A stretch of 64,000 nucleotides of DNA from Nematostella vectensis. Its lineage: Eukaryota > Cnidaria > Anthozoa > Actiniaria > Edwardsiidae. Location: assembly GCF_932526225.1 (NCBI RefSeq), contig NC_064034.1, forward strand, positions 10,045,387-10,109,386, given 5' to 3'. The notes under the pieces were generated by a model. That model worked only from the letters and a program-made list of their open reading frames with translations. It had not been told where the DNA came from and did not search any database. Positions within the stretch are counted from its first letter, which is position 1. Each line of letters starts with the position of its first letter. This document shows positions 1 to 11,067 of the stretch, in pieces. The translations under genes and the position numbers were made by a program.

Positions 1-493
1 TTTGGCACAATGAGAAGTTTATTGAAAGATAATACAATAAAAATGGTGAAAGCTGAAAACAACCAATAGACTTCTCAGCCCACTGTTAGGGTGGGAAGGT
101 GGGAAAGGAAAACAGACTATAATATATAGACGCGTTAACTCAAAGTCCGTTTGCTAGCACTAGCTGGAACATAAAAGACAATATCTGATTACAGTGTGAA
201 TAGTACAGTACCAGGTACCAGACTCACTGCCATAAAAGGAAGTGTGAATTAAAGATTTTAATCTGGTTATCAAAATAGCCCAATGATCTGATCCTAGCAT
301 AAGTTGAAATAGCACTTTGAGAGGACAGAGCCTCATCACAAGCTCGCTGGCCACTAAACAGAGAGACATTCGAGGCTCTGGAACCAGGGTATAAGGAGAG
401 CTGATTGCATATCAAACATTTAAGGACAGATCCAGAAGTTCAATAACAGGGGCTGAGGCAAAGATTTGAAGGTAAGGGGCGGTTTCTTGTTCT

Positions 494-1838
494 TTAGTTA
501 ATCTCACTATATTTCTTCATATTTTCAAGCAAACCCTGAGAATAGAAAGGGGGGAATTGGCCCACCCCTAGATCCACCTGTGGTAGATTGCATAAAAAGA
601 CCACAAGGGTGATGTGGTTTTAGCCAAAAAGATTCCTGATAACAAAATATAATTCAAAACCGAATAGAAAAAAGGGGCCAAGGCCAGGAAGAGACATACT
701 ATAGGTTTAAATTAAAAAGCACCTGAGAATTTTCATCTTCATAGGACCACAGAAATTCCAAAGCTGCAGTCTTGATTATTCTGTTTTTGGGTTTGTACAT
801 TTCATCTATAAAAGAATCCCTAAAAAAAAGACAAATCAATTTTGAGATTTTGATAATTCTGATAATTTTGAGATTCTGATAAGCGAGTTATTTACCATCT
901 GAGATCTTCCAGCACTTGCTCATCTCCAAGTACAAGTGTGAGTTTGCTGAGTATAAACTCCTGGGGGTCATCTGGACAGTTGATTGCTAAAGCTGTCAGA
1001 ATAGCCTGAGGGATACCATAATGTGAATCAGTCAATACCAGAGTCATCATAAATTGATGGTGCCTTGAAGATCCTGGGATCAAGATTGAATGTTTCAAAC
1101 CTTATATCCCAAACTTCCACCTGAACTAAGTATCCCCCATCCCTTCTCACTGGATTTTTTCTTGGTGGAACATTTTGCACAAAAGCCAAAGGTGTTCTGA
1201 TGGTGGGGGAATTTATTTTTTCTAGAAAATGGTTGACAACGAAGTGTACTCCTGACTCTTCCCAATAGGCAGTACCTGACTTCCGAGGTGAAAAATAAAG
1301 AAATATCATAAGCATTTACAGAAACTAAACAGAACTTTTCCTTGAAGGCTTCAACTTCTACTGTCAGTCTATCTGCGGTTTGCACGTTGCAACTAATACA
1401 ACTTTTTCGCTGTAGTAATATCTTTAGGTGGTACCTGACGGTAATAAATAATATCAACACGTAAATATATTGGCCGAGGGGGTTTTAAGCTACTTTCGAG
1501 GTTTGCCCGCTCATTAAAATATAATTAAAATCGATGTTTTCTCTACCTTAGAAGAAAGCTTTGAAAAAAGAAAGGTGCATTTATACTTTAACAACCGTTT
1601 TACAATTATTAAAGTAGCATCCACAACATTCAGAGCCTAAATATCCCACAGCCAATAACTTTTAATTGTCTGTTCAATTTCGGATTAATTGGAATTAGAA
1701 AGCCAGTGTTTTGGCGCGGCGCATAGCAAGAAGTCAAAAGCACCACCAAAACAAAGATCTCACCTCAAAAACATCGGGCAAGCGATGTCTGAGAAGATAG
1801 CGACGTAATTCGGGGTCGCAATTCTTGAGGGAAGCCAT
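494..1838 (-). CDS. Small RIIa/Dpy-30-like domain protein, 107 aa, 4 exons
   Basis: I do not recognise the gene by name. Coding exons are 1764-1838, 896-1005, 723-819 and 494-535; all introns are GT-AG and the joins keep frame, giving 107 residues. Exon 1 starts at the ATG at 1838. Residues about 10-45 (L-RRYLLRHRLPDVFEAIL, then CPDDPQEFI) match the two-helix dimerisation pattern of RIIa/Dpy-30-type domains, where a hydrophobic helix is followed by a [RP]P[ED]DP-[QI]EF turn. In known families this fold dimerises and docks amphipathic helices of scaffold proteins, often in cilia or chromatin complexes. The rest is a helical, charged segment ending GLLENMKKYSEIN. The last exon has a strong pyrimidine tract before its acceptor, and an AATAAA signal on this strand lies near 17-22. 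The role is inferred only from the fold; the last exon is the least certain part. Confidence 0.72.
1028..1315 (-). other. Unassigned open frame inside intron 1 of the RIIa-like gene
   Basis: An open frame of about 95 codons on the same strand lies between exons 1 and 2 of the RIIa-like gene. Its composition is protein-like (mixed charged, aromatic and proline residues, ending IYDDSGID), but it has no acceptor in the phase needed to join exon 1. It may be an alternative exon, a fragment of an inserted retrocopy, or chance. No family is recognised. Confidence 0.2.
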
Positions 1839-3552
1839 TGTTACATAAAAGAATTCGTGTTTACAGCAACGAACCAACACAAACCTGCCGCCATTATGAA
1901 ACCACTTAGGGGATCTGGTGTTGCCATGGAGATCTTCAGACCACAGGCAACCCGTTCATTTTCAGGACCAGGCTGTTTCAAATTTGATAGTATACTACGC
2001 GCAGTCTGGATTGTGAAAATATGAATAGGGCGACTGTTTCGAATTGGTGCTCCCCATAGATCTGTACCTTGGTTTCATAGTCTGAAAGTCCGCCCACATC
2101 CGCTTATAAGAAGTCTAAAATACAAAAAGTGGTGTCAACTCTTCTCTTCTTTTCTCTCTCTTCTTCTTCTTATTTCCCGAAAAAAAAAATAGTGCCTCAT
2201 ATGTCCAGGGTAACTATATATCACACGGGATAAACTATACATACTTTTGGGGCTACAGTAATATAGAGAAGTGTTCTTGTTCCTCGAACCATCATCAACC
2301 ATTACATATCCTCAATAAAAGATTTTTAACGATTTTTGTATATCCATCAAATATCGCGAGATCAAAGTTCGCGATCTTTATTTTTCGCGAGTCTTTTTTG
2401 TCGAGTCGATTTTTTTGAAATCGCGAAAACGCGAATCAGCTGACGCAAATTTAAAGCCGCATTATCACCAGTTTACTTCCGGAGGTCCGACGGAAATCCA
2501 ACCGTTAAAAGACAAAAGAATCTATTCGAATCCGAAATATTTAACAGGCCATCCGCTCTAAATTAGCAGTCACATCCTCTAAGAAACTTCCAATAGACAC
2601 ACTGCTTTCTATATTTTAAAATATTTTTCGTGTTTACCATTAAAAATCATCAGAGATTCTTACGTAATCGACCGGAAGTAAACTGGTGACAATGCGGCTT
2701 TAAGTACGCGTGATAATTAAGCAGAATAAAGTATGTCTATCAGACCACATACCTACCGTTTGTATAATAACAAACTGGCCATCAATTTCTCATGCTTTAT
2801 ATTCCAGGGGTAATCAGCTATCGCAAACATATGTCAAAAGACAAATCCATTGGAAATAACCTTTTCTCATTATTTAAATGTATTTCACACCGTTTATGAT
2901 ATTAAATTATATTAACTCAATTTTAAGTTTTCCGCCGGATACCACATGTTCATCCCGAAGACATTGTAAGTAAAATTTTTATTTAACCGCACTCCTTTTA
3001 AGGACATATGTTTTTTTTAAGTGATGGGAAATAAACCTATCAAATATTTGTAAATGTATTTTAAAAATACATATGTTATGCACAAATCTTGGTTTAAAAG
3101 TCCCAAGATCCCTTGTTCCCCTTTGTTCACCCCTGTTCTTGGTTTTCCGGTCAAGTAGTCCATATTTCTTGATCAGCCTCACTTCCCTTTGATCATCTCT
3201 TTCCAGATATATTTTAATTTGTATTTATTTGATACAGATATACTTTTATGCATAAAACCTTGATGCTGCCATACGGTATATTTTTTTTTCTAAATTTACC
3301 GGATACGAACGAGGTTCGATTCTCGGCCATGTTCTCGATTTTTGTTTTTTCACTGTACTAATTACAATTCCATATTCCTTGCTCACCTATTTCCGGATAT
3401 TTTCATTTGTATTTATTCAATACAGATACCTCTTTTAAAATTTATATGCCGCCTGGAATAGGAACGGGGTTATGCTTATGGCCGTAACGCAAGAAATGCC
3501 TATCATATATATGGTCCTTGCCGCTTGTTTTAACACTTTCAAGCGCTCAAGC
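1839..3552. other. Intergenic region between the RIIa-like gene and the SLC7 gene
   Basis: No coding exon was found here. The part next to 1838 is the probable promoter of the RIIa-like gene; no TATA box is evident. A pyrimidine-rich tract lies at about 2140-2175. A stretch rich in CGCGA words (2350-2440) precedes the MITE described separately. Two imperfect direct repeats (about 3205-3240 and 3395-3430, sharing TTTGTATTTATT and ATACAGATA) lie beyond the end of the transporter gene and hold candidate polyadenylation signals on its strand. Confidence 0.5.
2451..2703. repeat. TTAA-flanked MITE (piggyBac-like ends)
   Basis: The two ends, 2455-2482 and 2672-2699, are inverted copies of each other over 28 bases with one mismatch; each begins AGCCGCATTRTCACCAGT reading inward. 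Each end is flanked directly by TTAA (2451-2454 and 2700-2703), the target duplication typical of piggyBac-superfamily insertions. The 190-bp interior has no coding potential, so this is a non-autonomous element. Confidence 0.8.
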
Positions 3553-5960
3553 CTAGTCAGCAATATCGTCTCCGCTTTCCATGACTTCGCCTTGGTCCGA
3601 GTCGAGAGAGCTGTGCCAATAACCATAGAACATGTAAATCAGTGCACCTAGAAGAAATGAAGCCTCATTATTAGGATTTAGAATCAGTTATACACACATC
3701 GGTGCTAGTCGGGCCACGACAGACCGCTAGCGTTACTCGTGCAGTTTGGGCAGCCTGGCCTGAGGCGGCTCTTTCATCGATGTCTGCAGATTGGCACGGA
3801 TAATAGCAGAGTGCTAGGGCTCAGTCTTAGCATCACTGGTGCCGATGTGTGCTAGTGCTCTTTTGTGATCTATGGTGACTTTCCAGGGGTGTGTCTAGAG
3901 AGCAAGGGTAGGGTCTCGAGCAGTATTTCACCGTAACCCGTAACCCAGTTTCCCGATAACTGGTACGGGAATGAGGGAAAACGTGTGTTTGATGTATGCA
4001 GTTTTTCATACAGTATGTTCCTGCTTTAGCATAGGGGACCACAAGTTGGCGGCTAATCGAGAAGCATATAACCAGATATAGAAAGAAACAAATGTTTAAT
4101 TAAAATCGGCCGAGTTGTTGCACCTTTGAAAAGGAATTTTGACTTTGAAGCTACTTTCCCCCAAAAAAATAAACCTATCGGGGCTGATGTCAGCTGGTTA
4201 GATTATAATGGAGTAGACTTATTCTTACCTAAAGACATCCAAACAGCAAAGCGCACATACGTCCAGTGGTTCAGACTAACCATCAGCAAAGTGTTAGAAA
4301 AAATAGTCATCACCGGAATCAAGGGCACGCATGGCACGGTAAATGGGAAGGTGGCACTATTTCTTGGAAGCTTGTAAAAGCACACCATCGCAACCACGAT
4401 CACAATACAGCTAGCACACAAGCACAGGACCGCCCACGATTGGTACGCCGCCAGTGCATTACGCCCAGCCGTGAGCATGATTGACAATGTTGCTATAGCG
4501 ACGGTTAACACGAGGGTGACCAAGGTAGCATGGAAACTTGACTCATAAGTGGGAATCATTTTCTTAGGAGTGTCCTCTGCGGGATCTGGTAGAGGTTTTT
4601 CTTCTTCTTCTTCTTCTTCTGTAATGAGCTTGTACTGATCATCGGATTTTCGGAAACATCGGCAAATGGAGCCGCAAAATGTCTCTTTGTTAGCTTCCTC
4701 GTTGTCTTGGTTAAGGTCAAAATACACACTTTCCACATTGCACTGGTACCTCGTTAGCAAAACCGCGATGGCGACCATAGTATACGCGACTAGAGTCCCG
4801 ATTGACAGCATTTCCACCAGCTGTTTCAGCTCCATGATAAGCGTTAGTGCGGCGACCACGATACTACATGCCAGCACCGCTCTTACTGGCACATGCGTGA
4901 TGCCATTGATCTTAGCTAGCCATCGGAATAGCAAGCCGTCATCCGCCATGGAGCAGACTACGCGAGGAGCAGCAAACGATACGCTGAGCAGACAGCCAAT
5001 CGTAGCAAAGATAGCGCCAACCGAGATGATGATCTTGGCAAGACCGAATCCCTTTTGCGCGAATGCCTCAGCCAAGGGAGCAAACTCGTTGAGAGTGTGA
5101 GAAGGCACCATGAGCGTTAACACAGTAGATACCCCAAAGTACGCAAGAAAGCTGACAAGGATAGTCAACATGAGTGCCAATGGGATTGCCTTCTTGGGGT
5201 TTTTCGTCTCTTCACCTGCAGTCCCAATAACGTCGAAACCGACAAACGCGAAGAAGCAGCTTCCTGCGGCAGCTATGACGCCTTCATATCCATATGGTGC
5301 GAACTTCTCCAATGTTGACCAGTTGCTGGTGTCTGCAAAGTAGAATCCGACACAAATGACGAATACCACCACGGATAAATTGACAAAGGTGACAGCCTTG
5401 TTGAGGATAGAAGCTTGTCTTGTCCCCGAAGACACAATTATCGTAATCAATACAGCAAGAAAGACCGCAAGAAAATCGGGGAATCTTGCAACTCCTGGGT
5501 GTTTCCAAGATCCAATTTTATGAATAAAGAACTGGTAAATTTTGCCACCAGATAAAGAGTTTATGTATTCACTACAAGCTCTTGATAAACTTGCCGCAGC
5601 GATGATGTATTCTAGAATCATATTCCAGCCCACAATGAAAGCCCATATCTCTCCAAGGCAGACGTAAGTGTACACATACGCAGATCCTGCTTTTGGAATC
5701 CGGCAGCCAAACTCCGCATAACATATCCCTGACAAGAGCGCGGAGACGGCAGCAAAGGCAAAGGACAAAATAACGGCAGGTCCGGCCACGTCCCTTGCTA
5801 ATTGTCCTGTAACAACGTAAAGTCCAGCCCCTACCACTGTACCGATACCAATGGATGTTAAGTCGATGGTCGAAAGACATCGCACAAATTGGGATTCACC
5901 AGTAATGTCTACCTTTGCTCTTCGCCTCGTTAATCTGTGGCATACCCGAGCACAAGCCAT
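3553..5960 (-). CDS. Cationic amino-acid transporter, SLC7 CAT group, 608 aa
   Basis: This encodes a plasma-membrane transporter of the APC superfamily, CAT branch (SLC7A1-4/14), which moves arginine, lysine or ornithine in characterised members. Exon 1 (4229-5960) holds most helices: the TM1 motif IGTVVGAGLYVVTG, the LCYGEFG-like ICYAEFGCRIPKAGSAY, and the TM6-7 signature FDVIGTAGEETKNPKKAIP. The large loop before the last helices carries an uninterrupted Glu run (4597-4620). Exon 2 (3553-3647) supplies the final helix and tail, ALIYMFYGYWHSS, as in CATs. The donor at 4228 and acceptor at 3648 are both phase 1. The start is the ATG at 5960; the reading frame extends 7 codons further to an in-frame stop but has no other ATG. 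Which SLC7 paralogue it matches needs a tree. Confidence 0.93.
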
Positions 5961-7689
5961 TCGTATCTCAAATAACTTCACTCAAACCTTTTCTCTTCTT
6001 TGATGATTCCCTTCCAGACCTTCAATAAATAAAGATTATTGTATTGTAATTAAAGCCGACATGATCAGGCAAGAGAATATGGGAAGATATATCGAGTAAA
6101 ACTTGACGTGTTTGAGTAAATCTATTCAATAATGCATGATTGTTTCTAGTGTTCACGGTTTACTGAATCTTTTTATAATCCAAACCAATAAAACGTAACC
6201 CCTCGGGAGTAAGCACGATCAATTACAAAAGCAAAATAAAATACAGATCTAGATTTCAGTAAAATAGTTCTACATTCTTCGTGCTGCTTTTTCAGTTATT
6301 TGTAATATATTTTCATGCAAAGTTTTTTTTATCTGACAGGTGGCGAATCCAAGTCACACACGGTTGTTTTTCCCCACAGTTCGACAGCTGAGCCAATATA
6401 GCGCTATTGAGTTACTGTCCGTTCCGCCTGAGCAAGTTAGTGCAACCATACGGATCTGTATATATCATAGTAGTCTCCAACTACTATGAGATAGGTGCCG
6501 AAAATCAATTTAATATACCGTCAAAAGGAGCTTGCGAGTAGCCCGTTTTTTATGCGGGACCGATCCTTTTTAGTTTTTGAATAAATCAAGCAGCGAGAAC
6601 ATCGAAAAATACAATGCGAGCATGACTGATAAAATTGCGCGAGCATTAGCCGGAAACTGCTAGCACATCGAAATTTAGGTGGACCATAAAAACATGGTAA
6701 AATGGTATTTTCGTGAAACGAGATTTGGTCATTTTTTGCCCTACGAGAAACGTGAAATCGTCCATTTCCACGTCGGTGATACGTGATTCAACGATTTAAA
6801 AGGCCATTTTTCGGTCCCTGAAACGTGAAAAGTCATTTTGCCCGGTCCGTAAAACGTGATCCATACCCCCCTTTACCAGCCTGTTAAAAAGCCTCTTTGT
6901 TATTGTTACAGTGGAGAAGTTTATTCTTCTAAAGCCTTTATCCTAGTCTATCACGCAGCAAGTCTTTGTATCACAAGTGAATTTGATTAGTGCGAGAATG
7001 GAATTTACAAGATAAAAATCTGCGCAAAGCCACTGTGATGTAATAAAGCTCATTCAGAACAAAATTAGTTCGAAGTTTTGCAACCGCTTTAAACTCCCTA
7101 CCGCTTCACTCGACGCCGAGGTTCTTAGTAGTGTGGTCTTAGAGGCCTCGAAGGTGCCTTGTCCGCTTAAATCGCTTACGTTTGCGTCAATACGATGCTC
7201 ACCAAATTATTATTTTTTCCATTTGAAATAAGAAAATAAAACCCAACTTTTCTTATGATAAGCACATAAAACAAACAATTTAGCCCTCGGTTAAAACACC
7301 TGGTATTTTTTTTTCAAACTTTCTCCACAAGCAAATGGTGTGTTCCTTTTGTGAAAGTACAAACTCAGTACACAGTAAAGACAAGGGTGGGGAGGAAGGC
7401 GTGGTGGTTGGTGAAATAATGATAGCTGTTGCGTTATCGTTGGATTGCCTGTGTTACATTACGTCATTGTGTCGAAAATATCCGAGTAACAAACATGGCG
7501 TCGAAATGACCAATGGAAGATCGAGACGTGGAATTAGAACTGAAATAAAACAACGCGCTTCTACCGTAAATACCTACAGACAAGCGCGTTAAGTCGACAA
7601 GGGATCAAGAGGAGAAACTATTGACAAATTTCACTGTATTTGATAGGAATTTCTAAGGATTTAAGTTGAATTTCGAATTTATTTGGAAG
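5961..7689. other. Intergenic region between divergently oriented SLC7 and SARAF genes
   Basis: The two flanking genes point away from each other, so this stretch should hold both promoters. No TATA box stands out. A short hairpin, CATAGTAGTC...ACTACTATG, lies at about 6466-6488. A repeat-derived segment follows at 6695-6865. No convincing coding exon was found; the short frame at 7335-7592 lacks conserved-looking features. Confidence 0.45.
6695..6865. repeat. Degenerate repeat with recurring AAACGTGA words
   Basis: The words GAAACG, AAACGTGA and ACGTGATT recur about every 25-45 bases together with GGTCATTTT or GGCCATTTT, on both strands. This looks like a decayed interspersed or short tandem element. 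Terminal repeats and a target duplication could not be fixed. Confidence 0.4.
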
Positions 7690-10600
7690 ATGATTACGTG
7701 TGACAGTAGAAGTATGGTTTTGAAGATTGTTGTGTTTATGGTCATCGTTGCTGTAGCTGTTGTAAAAGGTATCATACACACAGTATTTTATTGTCTTTGC
7801 CAGATGTCACACAGGAATCATTGTCTCATTGTCAATTATTTCTTCTTCAAGGTTGGGGGAGCAGCGAGAAAATCAAACTGAAGGATGTACAAGTGCTGAC
7901 TTTGAAAGCAAACCAAATGACAAATGGTAGGCGCTCTGCCCCGGTTCCTCAGCTCAAGTGTGTTGGGGGAAGTGCTGGGTGTTCTGCGTTCCGCCCGCAG
8001 GTCGTACAGTGCTACAACAGAGGTTCTGATGGCTATGATGTTCAGGTATTGCAGGATAATTTGCAGTCCATAAATGTTAAATGAAAAGTGCCTCCTCATG
8101 AACATCCCTCGTGAATAAGCTGTGCAATAAAAGTGCACTAAAATGTTTGCAAATAATATAGCACATTTCATTTTTTTTTTGTAATACAGGAGAATACAGT
8201 AAATATATGGATATTTTTGAGAAAATTTATCTTGAGAAAGGGTTCATAATCTTGAGACTCCCACCAAATGCAGGAGAGTTGACAGCTATGCATGAAGGCT
8301 AATGTCAACAAATTGTTTTAGCTCTTAAACCTCATGACCCACATCTATGTAATCAACTCTGATATTTAGCTTTTGCCACATAGTGGGAGTGCAAGGCGGA
8401 CATGGAAAGTCAGTACAGGTTTGGAGAAATTGCTGTTTCTTGTGAAGGCTATAGCCACCCGGATGACCCATACATCCTCAAAGGCTCTTGTGGGGTAAGT
8501 AATAGTCAGGAAGCAACTGAAGGTAGAGTTCCATCTTATGCCTAGTGCACACTAGCGACATATCCACATAACGACATGGGCGTGTGCACTCTTATCTTCG
8601 ACATAACGACATGGACATAACGACATAAGAGAAAAAACATGTTTTTTTCTTTTAGGTCCATGGCGTTATGTCGTGCTAAACATAAAGCGCGCCCATGTCG
8701 CTATGTTGTTATGTTGCTAGTGTGCACTAGGCATTACAGATAATGTGGGTGTGATGATATCCTGTTCAAAGATACATATGGGAAATAGCCCTTTTTTTCA
8801 GCTTGGAAACATATATGGGAGAAAGCTAGTAAATGTGAATTTTTGTGGTGCTAACTTTCAAAAGTGATGAGAACCTTTGAATTTAACCCTCGTAATCACT
8901 TTCAAAATGATTCTCTGTTTTCAAATGATTTAATGACTTCTTTCAGCTGGAGTACTCTATTGACTATGTTGGTGATCAATCAGCCCACCATGATTCTGGA
9001 TACTACTCCAGTCACCAGAATGATTATCACCATGGCCACAAGAGACACCACAGGTATACCCTATATTATTCCATAATCATAAACATGATTTGTAAGTTCA
9101 AAGTTTTACGTATATGCAATAGAAACCTTTCTAATTTTGCCAGCTAATGCTCTGGAACATCAAATATGGCATCCAAAAACATTGTTTTTTTGTTTCTTTT
9201 ATATTCTCACTGCCCATGTTGTTCACATCCTCATGTTTATGATACAGATTTTCATATGTTCTCATGTAAAAGTGCTCTATTTACAGTAATAGAAAAAAAA
9301 CTTTCAAATTTCTTATGACACTTTTTATTACTTTGATTGACTTGCATGCTGCAATTCAATTGCAAGTTTGATTACAACATCTTAAAGACTGCTAACCACA
9401 CCTTCCTTTTTAGTTTCATGATTACCACAATTACTGTTCATTTTTAGGAACCATTTGTGCAAGGGACCAAATCAAAATACAAAAGTTTTCCCAGGCCAAC
9501 CTCTTTATATTCAATTTATATGGATCTAATGCAAAGTGAATGACGTAGTTCTGGTTTTGTTTCGTAGGAGGTCATCTGGTTGGCTGAGTTCCCTTATCAT
9601 GTGGGGGATCATTGCCGCCATTGCCTACTACATCTACACTAGCTGCAGCGGCCATGGTGCAAGTGATAGCACAGAGTATGCATCACAACAGACAACAACA
9701 CCACCACCTCCGGGATTCAGACCTGAATATACTCAAGGTGAACTGTCATCCTGCGCACGCCTTCATTCAAACCTTTATCTTTGCTGAACAAGACCCACCT
9801 GCTTATATCCCTCGACCTACCAGATTGTTTCTAATAAATTCAATATATTATTTATAAGAATACAAATGTGACCCAACAAAGGATATTAATTTGTTTGTTA
9901 AGGTGCCTATCCAAGTGCCTCTGCCACACCAGGAAGCACACCAGCTGATGATCAGGGTCTAGGAGGATTCTGGACAGGTGAGCCACACCATCTAGTGTTG
10001 TATTAATTACATCGGGATACCCATTATTATCATCCTACAAACTGTTCCATTAAGTCTACTTCACATGATGGCAGGTCCTGCAGCCTCACCCTTGTAGATT
10101 TCCCGTAGGGTCTACTGGAAGCACCAGTAGCTGTATTTAACTCAGAATAGGTTGGGATAAAAAGTTCTGTCCTGCCCCTCTTTCTTTTTTGTGCCTTCAG
10201 AATCCTGGCTTCATACAATATGATTGGAATGACATGAGTGGAGCACTTTATAAGCTCCTTTGTTAGAGGAACTATTTTCAAATTGTATTAATTTTTATTC
10301 TAGGCATGGGTGCAGGTGGCTTGCTTGGATATCTCTTTGGTAACAGGTAAAGTGCTTATACAAATTTTTTCACTGCCATATGTTAATTATAACAGCATGT
10401 TTTCTAAAAAAAACCCTTCCTGGCTATACCGCTTATTGTTATATTCCTTCTTTTTCAGGGGTGGAAATGGTGGCTATGGCTATGGTCCTGGATATTACCA
10501 CCATGCTCATCATGGTTATAACTCCGGCTATGGCACAGGCTATGGTGGTACAGGCTATGGTGGAGGAAGCTGGTTTGGTTCAGGTGGAAACTCTGGCTGG

Positions 10601-11067
10601 TTTGGTTCGGGTAGAAATACTGGCTGGTTTAGTGGCAATAATGGATCATCTTCCTGGTCTAGCACTCATCGCCGTTCAAGTCCAACTTCCAGCTCATCTT
10701 CATCAAGGACAACCTCAGGTTGGTACCAGTCCCCCTTGTTCAAGCCCGTCTAACATACTCCAAACATGAGACCAACACTGAACAAACTTGCAGAGTACAA
10801 TTTTTGATGGATTGTAAGCTTACAATTTTTAACAGTGTGGGTGATGGGAACAGACAAGCCCCTGTTTTTTTTTTTTTTTTTTTTACATTTTTAATAGGAT
10901 AAAAAAGGGGCTGGTATCAGTTTTAGACCAGACTGTAATCTTTACATTTTCTACACAATTTAAATATATTGGGTTGCCTCCTACCTCAAACTAGTTTGGA
11001 TAAATTGGTAACAATTTCACCTTTTTTTTTTTGCTTTACAGGATTTGGGGGCACAAAGAGGAGGTGA
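7690..11067 (+). CDS. SARAF: SARAF (TMEM66), store-operated calcium entry regulator, 354 aa
   Basis: SARAF is an ER membrane protein that, in vertebrates, turns off STIM-Orai store-operated calcium entry. There are nine exons: 7690-7768, 7852-8045, 8384-8494, 8947-9053, 9568-9737, 9903-9977, 10304-10346, 10459-10718 and 11042-11067, all GT-AG and in frame. A signal peptide covers about residues 1-27. The cysteine-containing luminal domain follows (KIKLKDVQVLTL, LKCVGGSAGC, VQCYNRGSDGYDVQWECKAD, VSCEGY, LKGSCGLEYSIDY), then one membrane helix (SLIMWGIIAAIAYYIY) at about 170-190. The cytosolic tail has a PPPPGF segment, a second hydrophobic GMGAGGLLGYLFGNR patch, and a Gly/Tyr/Trp/Ser-rich end. 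The start may instead be the in-frame ATG at 7714, which has the stronger start context. The gene converges on the LDLR-type receptor. Confidence 0.95.
8536..8736. repeat. Harbinger-like MITE in SARAF intron 3
   Basis: The ends are exact inverted repeats, TGCCTAGTGCACACTAGC at 8539-8556 and its reverse complement at 8716-8733. They are flanked by TTA on both sides (8536-8538 and 8734-8736), a 3-bp target duplication as in PIF/Harbinger elements (a mariner-type TA is also possible). The interior is built from CGACAT and CATAACGACATG words and is itself partly palindromic. No coding sequence is present. Confidence 0.78.

Noticed and set aside
3295-3340. A GGTTCGATTCTC word resembling a tRNA box B
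   Set aside because: No box A at a fitting distance and no cloverleaf could be drawn; taken as chance.
4126-5508. Several + strand frames of 70-144 codons across the transporter locus
   Set aside because: They are antisense shadows of the strongly conserved minus-strand transporter exon.
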